DNA of 64,000 nt, from contig NZ_JABASR010000007.1 in assembly GCF_016107525.1 (NCBI RefSeq), positions 124,001 to 188,000 of the forward strand. Direction: 5' to 3'. Positions 8,208-17,418 of this stretch are shown one piece after another (positions within the stretch are counted from its first letter, which is position 1; every line of letters starts with the position of its first letter). Both the position numbers and the translations under genes were made by a program. Below the pieces are notes generated by a model. That model saw only the letters and a list, made by a program, of their open reading frames with translations, did no database searches and was not told where the DNA came from. This DNA comes from Psychrobacter aquimaris. GTDB lineage: Bacteria; Pseudomonadota; Gammaproteobacteria; Pseudomonadales; Moraxellaceae.

Positions 8208-9885
8208 TAAATGAGCCCCAAACACGTAATACCTCTGGCGATTCACCACCATGAATGAGAGCTTTACTACCAACTTTAACTAATAGGGGCGCAGGGATTG
8301 AACGTCCGCATACTAATGCTTCACCAGTAGATAGACTTGGTAACTCATCAAGATCAGCTTTACTTATCATATCTGAGGCCTTAGCAATAAAGCGTTGATC
8401 GTCTGGATTTTTTAGTCGCATAGTAATTAGAGTATTACATTGTGAGGTTACGTCAGGATCTAGTTTAGATGGTCGTTGGCTAACAATTCCAAATCCCACA
8501 CCAAATTTACGTCCTTCTCCGGCAATTTTTTTAATAATGCGATGACTAACAGCTTTACCGCCTGCAGGTGCAAAGCTGTGGCCCTCTTCGTAAATGATAA
8601 AGCAAGGACGAAGTGGATCTGTTTTACTTGAGGCCGCTTTAAGGATTTCACTGGATAATAGAGCACAAACGACTTGTTTCGCTGTATCACTGAGACCTTG
8701 CAAGTCGACAACAACTAAGCGTCCTTGTTGGTTGTTAGGACGGCCAATCATTTTGTAGATGTCAGTGGGCTCTGACATGGCGGCACTGTAAAAGCTTTTG
8801 CCTTCATTAAGCACTCTAGAGAGCTTCATAGAAGCGACTGCAGCACTTCTACCAGAGAGTGCTTTAGCTTCTGCTTCAGACAAGTCGCTCCATTCTTTTA
8901 ACTCTTCGAGTCCATCGCCTAAAAAGTGTCTCAAGCGGTTAATATCTCGTGGTTCCGTCTTATCAGCATAGCGCCAGTAACGAATAGCAACGTCTAAGAC
9001 ACGTTGCTGTGGTTCAGTGAGTCCTGGAAGAATTTCAGCGATGTCATCCATCTCGAAATGATCAAACTGCAAAGCTAAAGGTGTGTTTTTACTAGCATAC
9101 TTGTGTTTGAATGACTCATTTTGCGGCGTATAGATTTGAATGCCAGCACCGGCAGCTTGCAGCTTTTCAAAAGTTTGTTTTATGAGCGGTAGGGTTTCTT
9201 TATCACGCGTATCTTCACTAATATTCAAGTCGTCTGCAAACTGCAAGTTACCACCAGCAAGTGCCTTGCCGTACTCACCGTGAGGATCAAACACTACAAC
9301 AGTACCGTTATTGAGAGTTACCAAGCGTTCAATAATTCTACCCACAGTGTATGACTTTCCTGAACCTGTCATAGCTAATACTGCCATATGCTCAGTCACT
9401 AACTTGTTCACATCAATAAAAACTGGAACTGTATTTTCGCCCTTGTCGTATCCAACCAAATTACCAAGATGGAGGCTTGTATGCTCATTAAATTCGTAAA
9501 AATCACTTAAAAACTGGAAATCAACGGTTTCTACAGCAGTACCGGGATTTAAAGGTCTACGTGGTATTTTTATTTGTCGTGAAATAGGGTCGCGATAGCC
9601 GACTAACTCAACTTGTGCGAACATATTCTCGCCAGTAACGTTTGCACTTGGTAGTAGTTCTAATTCAGTAACGCCATCACCAAATCCAGCGTTGTAAAGC
9701 ATATTGCTACGATTTATTTTAGTTATTCTTCCTAATACGGCTACTTCACCTTCATCCTTTCTTTCTTGATGCATAATACGCACAAATTCACCGCGACGAA
9801 CAGCAAAAGAGTCTTGTACGACCATGGTTAATTGGTTTGCGTCGCCTGTATTACCAACGAGTTTTCCCAAAACTTTATATACCAT
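8200..9885 (-). CDS. HerA-family DNA translocase ATPase (defence operon)
   Basis: 561 residues. An N-terminal beta-rich HAS-barrel-like region (1-140) is followed by the DUF87/FtsK-like motor: Walker A TGSGKS (173-178), VVVFDPHGEY (196-205), Walker B-like LVVVDLQGLSD (390-400), the HerA signature EEGHSF (433-438) and the SQRPSKLDPDV arginine-finger region (469-479). Known: HerA forms hexameric rings that pump DNA and pair with the nuclease NurA. The NurA-like gene lies immediately upstream with an 11-base overlap, which supports a HerA-NurA complex here. Bacterial HerA proteins recur in defence modules (for example Sir2-HerA and DUF4297-HerA). Inference: it feeds invading, unmethylated DNA to the nuclease. 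Confidence 0.9.
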   Translation of the reverse strand: MVYKVLGKLVGNTGDANQLTMVVQDSFAVRRGEFVRIMHQERKDEGEVAVLGRITKINRSNMLYNAGFGDGVTELELLPSANVTGENMFAQVELVGYRDPISRQIKIPRRPLNPGTAVETVDFQFLSDFYEFNEHTSLHLGNLVGYDKGENTVPVFIDVNKLVTEHMAVLAMTGSGKSYTVGRIIERLVTLNNGTVVVFDPHGEYGKALAGGNLQFADDLNISEDTRDKETLPLIKQTFEKLQAAGAGIQIYTPQNESFKHKYASKNTPLALQFDHFEMDDIAEILPGLTEPQQRVLDVAIRYWRYADKTEPRDINRLRHFLGDGLEELKEWSDLSEAEAKALSGRSAAVASMKLSRVLNEGKSFYSAAMSEPTDIYKMIGRPNNQQGRLVVVDLQGLSDTAKQVVCALLSSEILKAASSKTDPLRPCFIIYEEGHSFAPAGGKAVSHRIIKKIAGEGRKFGVGFGIVSQRPSKLDPDVTSQCNTLITMRLKNPDDQRFIAKASDMISKADLDELPSLSTGEALVCGRSIPAPLLVKVGSKALIHGGESPEVLRVWGSFNG

Positions 9886-11023
9886 TATTCAATTCCTCAT
9901 CTAAGCCAGACAACCAGCGAGTTTCAATATCATTATTTTTAAGTGCACCATGTAAGCTTTGGCGATAAAACTTAGTAAATTTGGGCAAAACCCCCAGTTG
10001 CTGATAGCCTAAAAGCTGAGGTAGTGGCATAGCGTTAGCCTTGCTTTGCATATCAAGCACCATTAAGCGGGCTGCTACTAAGTCTAGGCCTGTCGTTTCC
10101 CAGTCTGGCTCGTCGCCAGCAAGCTGTACCATCTTTATTTGGCCACCACGAGCACTGCGATAATGAAAACCAATTAAGCCTTGTTGAACTTCTATACTTG
10201 GCTCTATACGATTTTCTTTTTCAGACAAACGAAACGCAATAGTACGTGAATAATTTCCTAAAACCCCATTGATAAAGCGCAGATCGCCAACTCCAGCTAG
10301 GCTTTCATCTAAATCAGCTAAGTTCATCATACGCTCTTCAGAGAACCCATCACTTAAAAGTATTTGTTGACGGCCTTTTTCTGAACGTAAATCTTGTTTG
10401 GCAATGCTAACGATAGCACTAAAGCGTTCTGCTAGTATGCTGGCGAGGACTACACCTTTCTGGTTCCATGGAAACAGTTTTGCACGGTTATTTTGCCAAA
10501 ATGTTTCAATAGCCCGTAAGGTATTTTCATATTCTTGCTTATGGCGAATATTTCGATCGAGTGGTGCCATATCCCTTGCCAAAAATAGCGGAGTATCTAG
10601 TAAAATTAAATCACAGGGCTCCCCACTTAGTAGTTGTTTTTCCACTAATTGATAAGCTTGACGAATCTCTATCAAGTCTAGACGCTTACGCTGTGCTTCA
10701 AAATCAATATCATCGAGTTCGGAAACAGAGTCGCTACCTTGTGTGCTAACTTTATTGTCTTCAATCAGCAAGTCCGTGCGGACAGCAGCACTAGCATAAA
10801 TAAATCCGCCAAGCGCTCTATCTATGCAAGATTTAGTTGCAATGCCTGATACACGGAGATTAACCACAGTTGACTTTGGTACTGCTTTAACCAATCCAGC
10901 ATCATGAAACAATGGAGCCACTTGCTCAATGTCTCTAATTTGCTTAAGCAATCTACCAGCACTTCCTGGCAGACGTAACTGGCTATCTATCGCTAAAGAC
11001 TGTGCTAAATTCATATTTTTCAT
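9875..11023 (-). CDS. NurA-like nuclease, partner of HerA
   Basis: I chose ATG at 11023, which overlaps the previous stop as TAATG; another start at 11053 would add ten residues. About 382 residues. Seen (numbered from 11053): a strand-rich region with GGFIYASAAVR (82-92), E129 in LIEIRQAY, and CDLILLDTPLFL (147-158), the place where NurA proteins carry a D-hydrophobic-D-G-S-like catalytic strand. Known: NurA is an RNase H-like 5'-3' exonuclease/endonuclease that works with HerA. The match is structural in flavour, and the classic N-terminal DGS motif is not clear, so it may be a divergent NurA. Its place directly before herA is the strongest support. Confidence 0.7.
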   Translation of the reverse strand: MKNMNLAQSLAIDSQLRLPGSAGRLLKQIRDIEQVAPLFHDAGLVKAVPKSTVVNLRVSGIATKSCIDRALGGFIYASAAVRTDLLIEDNKVSTQGSDSVSELDDIDFEAQRKRLDLIEIRQAYQLVEKQLLSGEPCDLILLDTPLFLARDMAPLDRNIRHKQEYENTLRAIETFWQNNRAKLFPWNQKGVVLASILAERFSAIVSIAKQDLRSEKGRQQILLSDGFSEERMMNLADLDESLAGVGDLRFINGVLGNYSRTIAFRLSEKENRIEPSIEVQQGLIGFHYRSARGGQIKMVQLAGDEPDWETTGLDLVAARLMVLDMQSKANAMPLPQLLGYQQLGVLPKFTKFYRQSLHGALKNNDIETRWLSGLDEELNNGI

Positions 11024-11874
11024 TATCGCGTCCCGGTTCTTAACTGTTCGCATAATAACTCAGCATAAGCCCAATAGTCAGAATTCATGAGTATAGTGGT
11101 ACCTTTTTCAGTTAGCCTATTTTCACTAATAAAGCCGTATTGGCATAGATCTAGCCAGCGTTGATCAATTGCTAGGGTAGAGGTATCAAATAACATTTTA
11201 ACCGCTTGATGCTGACAAATCTCTTTCGCTGTCAATCCTGGGATGGCATAGATTAGGAGTAATACTACCTCATCTTTTTTGTCAGGAATAAAATCAGCCT
11301 TATTAACTTCAACTATAGAGGGAGTCGTATCTCCCGAATGAGTAATTAGCCAATTTAGCCAATCCAATAATATATCGCTATGATCTAGTAGGTTTAGAGA
11401 CCAAAGGGGTAAGGTAGTCATCGCAAATAGACCACTGTTACTGTGTTTACGAATATATCGCGTATGAATTACATCAGCTATCTGATGAAGGGTTGCGTTC
11501 GAGCTGCCACTAAAACCTATAATTTTTTGGGTGATTTCATCGGCTAGTAATTTTGTTAGGCCATCAGTATTAGCATCGATAATATTTGGAGCGGCTGCCA
11601 GATGCCAATCAATTTCAAGTTCAGGTGCTTGCCAGCAGTCAGTTTTACTGGTTAACGGATCCACTACTAATGCTGCGCAACCAGTTTGCATTGACCAATG
11701 ATACAAGGTTCGCCAATCTTCTACTTGGTTTAACTCATCACCTTGCACCAGTAGTAAACCTTGTTGGGGTGGGTTGGATTGCCAGTCACTCGTCAATGGC
11801 TGCGCTTGTACAATACTATGCAAAAAACGCCCTTTGCGATTACTACCCAGTTTAGCTGATATATATATTGTCAC
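11023..11874 (-). CDS. Unknown 283-aa defence operon protein, possible winged-helix C-terminus
   Basis: Starts with GTG overlapping the ATPase stop as TAGTG. No family recognised. Residues 1-150 show alternating strands (GLLLVQGDEL, AALVVDP) without nucleotide-binding motifs. Residues 200-275 look like a winged helix: a helix followed by GLTAKEICQHQAVKM and YGFISENRLTEKGTTIL, typical of small wHTH domains of the DUF/MarR kind. No signal peptide or membrane segment. Its position between the giant ATPase and the nuclease suggests a subunit that links them or reads DNA. The function is an inference from context only. Confidence 0.7.
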   Translation of the reverse strand: MTIYISAKLGSNRKGRFLHSIVQAQPLTSDWQSNPPQQGLLLVQGDELNQVEDWRTLYHWSMQTGCAALVVDPLTSKTDCWQAPELEIDWHLAAAPNIIDANTDGLTKLLADEITQKIIGFSGSSNATLHQIADVIHTRYIRKHSNSGLFAMTTLPLWSLNLLDHSDILLDWLNWLITHSGDTTPSIVEVNKADFIPDKKDEVVLLLIYAIPGLTAKEICQHQAVKMLFDTSTLAIDQRWLDLCQYGFISENRLTEKGTTILMNSDYWAYAELLCEQLRTGTR

Positions 11875-14800
11875 TAAGCCCCCAAGCTTTCTGCAAAAGT
11901 TAAACGCATTTTTAGGATGCCTTTATCTACCAATATTTGTTGTTGCTGAATGTTCAGCTTTGGCTCTTCATTCTGATTAATGGACTCATAGATACGTTGC
12001 CACTCATCTAATGAAAGTCCAGTCCCACTAAGTGCTTTATTAGCTATTTCTTTCCAGTCATGTACTGTTCTATCACATATCAGTAGCACCTCACTTACCA
12101 TAAGCTCTTTCATATCTGAGAGATTCAATACAGTAGCATGAGGGCTAGAATGCTGCTGCGAGATGAATAAAGGCTTTAGCATGGGTAGCCAGGCATTAAC
12201 CTCTTTAATAGAGTTATCTTTCATTTGATTTAAATGTTGACTGATTTTTATTAGATCGCCATGTATGGGGGCGATTTGACCACGGGCAGGCTTTAATAGC
12301 TCATCTGGCAAATCTCGAAGGGCAGTAAACTGACCATTACGAAGGCTGGCTTGTATCAGCTGTCGTTTTTGTTCAGCATCAGAAGGCAAATCTTCTATTG
12401 CGTCTTCGATTAACTGTAGTTTATTAATCAATTTAGGTAGTTCTGCTATATCGTCTGGATGGGGGTAAGCAGCAGGAGCATCTGCTAGCTGCCTGTGCAG
12501 GCTCGCGGCTTGAGTCTTCTGTTCAGTTAAGTTGTCCAATAGCTTTTCAAAGCGTGTTTTAAAATCACGGTAACTCGTCAGAATATAGCCTTGAATCTCA
12601 GCAAGAGGCAGTTGTTGTTCGCTTTGTAGGTTCAATCCGACTTCAAATGCTAACGCATTCAATTTATTCTGTGAATGAGGTAAATCGAGTTTTCTTAAAT
12701 AATGTAACAGTGTATCGCTACCAGCTTGCTGCTCTCTTTTACCTGTGACACTTGTATTATCTTCTTTCAAGGCTCCATCAAGAATATGGCCTATGGTACG
12801 TAAAGAATTAGTATAAAGAGATTTTGGAAAATTGCTTAGAGTAGAGACATCGTTCTCAATGTCTGCGATTAAGTCGATTAAACGTCTATTAATTTTTTCA
12901 GCACTATCTTCAACGAACTCCGCAAACAAACAGGCTTGTTCGACACGCTGGAATAATGAGGTAGTCTTATCCTCTAAGTTTAAGTCATGTGAGCTCTTTA
13001 AGTTTATTTCAGAGCATTGCATAGGTTTTACTTTCGCTACTAGTGCTAATATCTTAGCTCGTTTAGCGATTAAACTAGCAAGTACACCTGTATCACTGAG
13101 GTGAGAGATATCCTGTAATTGCTCTTCTTTTTGTTTCAGGTCTATAAAAAGCTGGCGAGCTTTCTCAAGTTGCTCTTTGGCTTCCACGGTAGCGTAACCT
13201 AATGAGTTTCGACCAATAGGTGCAAATATATCGTCTATACGACCTTGACCATAGACTCGGCTCATCACCTCAACTTTGGCTTTGTACCCATCGATGCTAT
13301 CGTCATTAAACCAGTTATTGGCTTCGATAATCGCATTATCTAATCGGGATCTTGGATAGTTTTGCCACAAAGCTTGTCTATCGTTAGGGTTTTCCAAAGT
13401 TAGAAGGTTTAGTTCACCACACCACCACATCCACTCATCAAATACACTCTTCGCGGTGTTGTTGGTATCAGAAACATAGCCAAAATAAAATTTCTGTTTG
13501 AAAGATTCGAACTTCCAATTCCATTGTTTATTGGGATGTGCGATACGAGATAAAAATAGTGGGATTTGTGCCTGACTACGCTGCGGATTGTTAAGCTCAG
13601 TAAACAGTTCTGCATGTTCATCAGTAGTAAAGCCTTTAGATATAGAGCTACCAGGAACTTTTAATTTGTCTAGTAAGCTCCCGAGTTCGTCCGATGCAAC
13701 ACCATGTTCACGTTGTAAATCCATCAGACCATTGAGGTTGGGATAGTCGATGGCTAAGGTATACCAGCCTTTAAATAATAAGTTGCGATCATTCGTTGAT
13801 AGCTTGCCATCCGCTTTAAATGGCCAAGCAATTAAACCCCGCTCATGCAAACGATGTCGCCATTTTTGAATAGCATTGGTTGCAAATGTTGTTAGAGCAT
13901 TTAGCTTATTCCTAAATTTTGCAGTAAAGCTCTCAGTGTTTAAAGTAATACTGTGTTTTTCGCACAGCGCTAAGCTCAAGCCTATACGCTCTAACTGATC
14001 TGTTTCGCTAGAATTCACATAGTGTAGTAGTACTGCATCACGCAGTAGAGAGCCATTCTCTAAACGGCTGTATTGCTCCATTAAGTGAGCAGAAGCCGTT
14101 AGTGCCAACACAGGTGTGCGACCATTTTTGCGTGCGTAATCAGATGCAAAGTCGTGCAATTGGTCCAACTCAGTTTTATTGCTTATCCATGCTAGTAATA
14201 CTTTGCCATCGGGATGTAGTTTGAAACCATCTAATGTAAACAATCCGCCTCGTGGTTCGCTAAGCAGTACTAAAGGTTGACCATTACTACCAGCACTATT
14301 ACTTAGTAGGGTTTGATCGTATCTCCAGTTGTTGTCTAATAAACGGATAAAGCCTGTCAAACGAGCCAAAGATTTTAGAATGGGCTTGTGATTACTGTCC
14401 TGTAAAAGCTCAGCCATGGCTTTTTTGTGACCATCACCCATACTAGGGTCTTTAAAAATAAGCGAGTTTTGTTGTACGCTGCGGTAGCGCAAGTCTAGTC
14501 GTAATAGCATCGCAACGCTGGGTCCAATGTGGGTCGCTTCATTTATATCAAGCTCGGTCGCTTCACCGACCAGTTTTTGCCATAGCGCATCGGCGGCAAA
14601 TTCAATCGCTGGATGATCATATAGTAAGCTCAGTAAGTGCTTAAACTCACCTTTAGACAGCGGTAGTAACACGGCATGTTTATCTTCGCTTTGGACCTGC
14701 TCTTTGATAGAAAAGGTAGATATATTATCGAGCAAAGTATCTAAGCTAAGGGCTTGTTCTACAGCGGGATAGTACCATTCTTCACCTTCACGTCGGAATT

Positions 14801-16163
14801 TGGCTTCTTCTAGAGCTTTTCGACATTGCCAGCGTTCTAGACTTAACTTGCGGTAAAGAGCGGCAATCGGCTCTTCATCTTCATTTTTAAGCGCTAATAA
14901 GTCTTGAGCATTTGCTATTTGATTGATTCGAACAGGTAACTGACCATAGAGTAAGTTTTTACATTCAGCTAATAACGTTTGATCACGAGTTTGAATACCC
15001 TCAATAGCACCTTTATCTAGTACATGCTTGGCCACTCGACCAGAGCCTGCAAGTACCGCTTCAAACAGCTCTCCAATATCCTTTAATTGAGGGCCTGCTT
15101 GTTGATACTGATATAAAACAGCATCAACGTTAGCCATAATGACGTTAAACCAACCAAAGTTTGCGCCGCTCATCGCATAAGCTGCTTCTACCAAGCCAGT
15201 AGGGTACTTATGTGCTAGCTTTTCGTCTCCGTCTAGGCTTGCTACGTAGTCAGAAACATCGGCAAATGCATTATGCTCTAGCTCAACCAATTCAAAACGA
15301 CGGGCAACAGATTGAATCTCCCGAAGTTGTTGTCCCAGCAGGGGTGAACATAGCGCCACATAACGCAGCCAATGTAGCTTACGACGAGGGTCCTCTTCCT
15401 TGATTGCTTTACCAATTAAGCGAATAGCTTGACCATCTAAGCGTTTACTATCATCATCTTCTAATCCAAAGGTGGCAGCTTCAGCTACAGTTTCCAGCTC
15501 GTCTAAGACTACAAGCACATAAGATATGCCAAAGCGTTCTAATACTTTATATGCGGCTTGAACAAGATCTACTACCAATGTCGGATCGGTATATAAGTCT
15601 TCTTCGCTATGGTTGGCATTGAGCTCTAAAGCATCCGCCAAATCCTGCGCAGTGAAACCAAGCGGCATTAAACGCTCATAGGCTTGCTTGGCAATTTCAC
15701 TTTGAATTGAACCATCAAATTTCTGCGTTGCCAAAGGCAATAATGCCTGATACAAGCCAAAGGCAAACCAGTTATCAGAGTTCTGATAGTCCGAGGCAAC
15801 TTGAGAGTAGCGAATATAGAGCGCTAAATATTTATCTTGCGCTTGTGAGTCGAAAAGCTGCTGATCATGTAGACTGCCATTTTCATCACGTACAAACCAA
15901 CCTCTAGAATAGTCATTTATTTGTGCTACCAGCTCATGGCCCAAGCGCGATTTACCGCGGCCCCATTCAGCCTCTATCGCAAAAACATGGGCAAAACGGT
16001 CTTCTTCATGGTCTACGGTGTGTAAAAAGGTTTGAAAGCGCTTGAAAAATCGACTTTGGCCTACCAACGGATCACTCGGTGGATAGTCAGAAACACCAGT
16101 AGCTGCCCAGCGATGTTGCTTGGCAAGCGTAGCAACTGATTGGTCATTTAATTCAAAATTCAT
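11874..16163 (-). CDS. Giant P-loop ATPase (1429 aa) of the defence operon
   Basis: Starts with ATG overlapping the previous stop as ATGA. An N-terminal AAA/STAND-type domain carries Walker A AEWGRGKSR (residues 65-73) and Walker B YVLVVLDELE (215-224), preceded by a GQSRFF-like motif (35-40) typical of NTPases that begin with a short anchor. After about residue 400 the protein is long, mostly helical and of unknown fold; residues about 990-1060 and 1190-1290 look like coiled coil. In size and layout it resembles the BrxC/PglY ATPases of BREX/Pgl, but the sequence motifs I can see do not prove that family. Known: such giant ATPases act as scaffolds or sensors in multi-gene phage defence. Inference: central assembly or sensing subunit. 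Confidence 0.8.
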   Translation of the reverse strand: MNFELNDQSVATLAKQHRWAATGVSDYPPSDPLVGQSRFFKRFQTFLHTVDHEEDRFAHVFAIEAEWGRGKSRLGHELVAQINDYSRGWFVRDENGSLHDQQLFDSQAQDKYLALYIRYSQVASDYQNSDNWFAFGLYQALLPLATQKFDGSIQSEIAKQAYERLMPLGFTAQDLADALELNANHSEEDLYTDPTLVVDLVQAAYKVLERFGISYVLVVLDELETVAEAATFGLEDDDSKRLDGQAIRLIGKAIKEEDPRRKLHWLRYVALCSPLLGQQLREIQSVARRFELVELEHNAFADVSDYVASLDGDEKLAHKYPTGLVEAAYAMSGANFGWFNVIMANVDAVLYQYQQAGPQLKDIGELFEAVLAGSGRVAKHVLDKGAIEGIQTRDQTLLAECKNLLYGQLPVRINQIANAQDLLALKNEDEEPIAALYRKLSLERWQCRKALEEAKFRREGEEWYYPAVEQALSLDTLLDNISTFSIKEQVQSEDKHAVLLPLSKGEFKHLLSLLYDHPAIEFAADALWQKLVGEATELDINEATHIGPSVAMLLRLDLRYRSVQQNSLIFKDPSMGDGHKKAMAELLQDSNHKPILKSLARLTGFIRLLDNNWRYDQTLLSNSAGSNGQPLVLLSEPRGGLFTLDGFKLHPDGKVLLAWISNKTELDQLHDFASDYARKNGRTPVLALTASAHLMEQYSRLENGSLLRDAVLLHYVNSSETDQLERIGLSLALCEKHSITLNTESFTAKFRNKLNALTTFATNAIQKWRHRLHERGLIAWPFKADGKLSTNDRNLLFKGWYTLAIDYPNLNGLMDLQREHGVASDELGSLLDKLKVPGSSISKGFTTDEHAELFTELNNPQRSQAQIPLFLSRIAHPNKQWNWKFESFKQKFYFGYVSDTNNTAKSVFDEWMWWCGELNLLTLENPNDRQALWQNYPRSRLDNAIIEANNWFNDDSIDGYKAKVEVMSRVYGQGRIDDIFAPIGRNSLGYATVEAKEQLEKARQLFIDLKQKEEQLQDISHLSDTGVLASLIAKRAKILALVAKVKPMQCSEINLKSSHDLNLEDKTTSLFQRVEQACLFAEFVEDSAEKINRRLIDLIADIENDVSTLSNFPKSLYTNSLRTIGHILDGALKEDNTSVTGKREQQAGSDTLLHYLRKLDLPHSQNKLNALAFEVGLNLQSEQQLPLAEIQGYILTSYRDFKTRFEKLLDNLTEQKTQAASLHRQLADAPAAYPHPDDIAELPKLINKLQLIEDAIEDLPSDAEQKRQLIQASLRNGQFTALRDLPDELLKPARGQIAPIHGDLIKISQHLNQMKDNSIKEVNAWLPMLKPLFISQQHSSPHATVLNLSDMKELMVSEVLLICDRTVHDWKEIANKALSGTGLSLDEWQRIYESINQNEEPKLNIQQQQILVDKGILKMRLTFAESLGA

Positions 16164-17416
16164 AGTCCACTTCCTTGAATATTAATAAGCTTCGCTGCTC
16201 GTATATCTCGTGCCGTTTGTTTCATAGCTTGTTGTAAACGCGCGCTTCTATAGCCAAAAATAGGTGCTAGTGGCAAGCTATAGCAAGTATCACTAAAGTC
16301 TGGATTAATGCTATAAAGTCCTGCTTCGTTACGTCCACCTTCCTTAAACTGCCAAATTTGGTAACTTAGTAGGTTGGCAATTAATGGTGCTAACGCTCGG
16401 TTTAGGTCATGAGTATTTGGTATTTTTGGATATAGCGAGATGTTTAAATTGTTAAATAATGCCAGTAAAAACGCTGCCAAATTTCCAACATTGACTTCAT
16501 CACCTTCTATCCCTTGCACGACCACACTGATTTCTGTTGGCGAAAAGGCATTCTGGTTACTGGGTAATGTAAGTAGCAAGCTATCGCGTTGTTCAGCTGC
16601 CCAAGCATCTTGTACAAATACGAGTAAGCTTAGAAGAAATAACCAAGGTTGCTGAGTGAATATTGTTAAATGTGATGAAGTGTCACTACTTGAACCTCGT
16701 TCAGTAAGTATCCACGATGCATGAGGTTTAGTTTGATTTAATAGAGAATAAGGTAGTGCTAGTAAACGTCTTGCACACCAGTTTTCATCAAGAGCTTTAG
16801 GATTATTATCAATGGGCGGTAGAGTGGCTAGTGTTGAATCGGCTTCGTGAGCGCTACGCTGAGCGATACTATTCAGCTGATAACTGGCTTTTAAAATCCT
16901 AAGTAGGGCTGGCAAGGCTGCGTTATCATGCAGGCTATGTCCGATCAGCTCGTACTCTAGGTCACTCAATGGTCCAGCACAGAGCTGAGGATTCACAGAA
17001 GTGTCTTCCAACGCTTCTAGCACCCATGCGCTGGCATTACCAAGTTGGCTAATGATTTTGATCAGCATCTGCGGATCGCGCATATTACCGGCTTCACGGC
17101 AGCGTGCAGCAGCCAAGCATAGCCAATGTGCACGGTATCTTGGGTTTAAGCCTAAGAGAGCCAGTTGCCATTCACCAAGTTGGCTTAATGTGCTAAATGC
17201 TATCAATAGGGGGGCGGTCAGAGTATATGCAATTGGAGTATCTGAATATTCATTGTCGCTAATAGGTTGTAACAGCCCGTTTTGTAATAATGGCATAGTA
17301 GCGAAGACCTCAGCAGCTGGTTCGGCAGCTATGCCGCCTCTTTGCCAAAGTAAGGCACAAGTTGTGCTGGCACGTTCCGCCTGAAGCAGCAATGAAGTTT
17401 CGCTGATGGCCATCAT
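16160..17416 (-). CDS. Unknown 418-aa defence operon protein
   Basis: Starts two bases after the specificity-subunit stop (two adjacent ATGs, at 17416 and 17413) and ends inside the ATPase start. I recognise no family. It is helix-rich and hydrophobic in places (for example residues 60-90 and 265-280, WLFLLSLLVFVQDAWAA) but shows no clear transmembrane topology or signal peptide. No nucleotide-binding or nuclease motif seen. Because it lies between the methylase/specificity pair and the giant ATPase with coupled starts, it probably bridges modification and effector parts. A search against the MADS and BREX gene sets would tell whether it is a known accessory subunit. Confidence 0.7.
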   Translation of the reverse strand: MMAISETSLLLQAERASTTCALLWQRGGIAAEPAAEVFATMPLLQNGLLQPISDNEYSDTPIAYTLTAPLLIAFSTLSQLGEWQLALLGLNPRYRAHWLCLAAARCREAGNMRDPQMLIKIISQLGNASAWVLEALEDTSVNPQLCAGPLSDLEYELIGHSLHDNAALPALLRILKASYQLNSIAQRSAHEADSTLATLPPIDNNPKALDENWCARRLLALPYSLLNQTKPHASWILTERGSSSDTSSHLTIFTQQPWLFLLSLLVFVQDAWAAEQRDSLLLTLPSNQNAFSPTEISVVVQGIEGDEVNVGNLAAFLLALFNNLNISLYPKIPNTHDLNRALAPLIANLLSYQIWQFKEGGRNEAGLYSINPDFSDTCYSLPLAPIFGYRSARLQQAMKQTARDIRAAKLINIQGSGL

Positions 17417-17418
17417 CG

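Noticed and set aside
8200-8273. Longer start of the 185-aa protein at 8273
   Set aside because: Would overlap HerA by 74 bases; ATG at 8207 has a ribosome site and a normal 8-base overlap.
17001-17384. 127-codon plus-strand frame
   Set aside because: Lies wholly inside the coding frame of the 418-aa gene on the other strand; no ribosome site and no recognisable domain.
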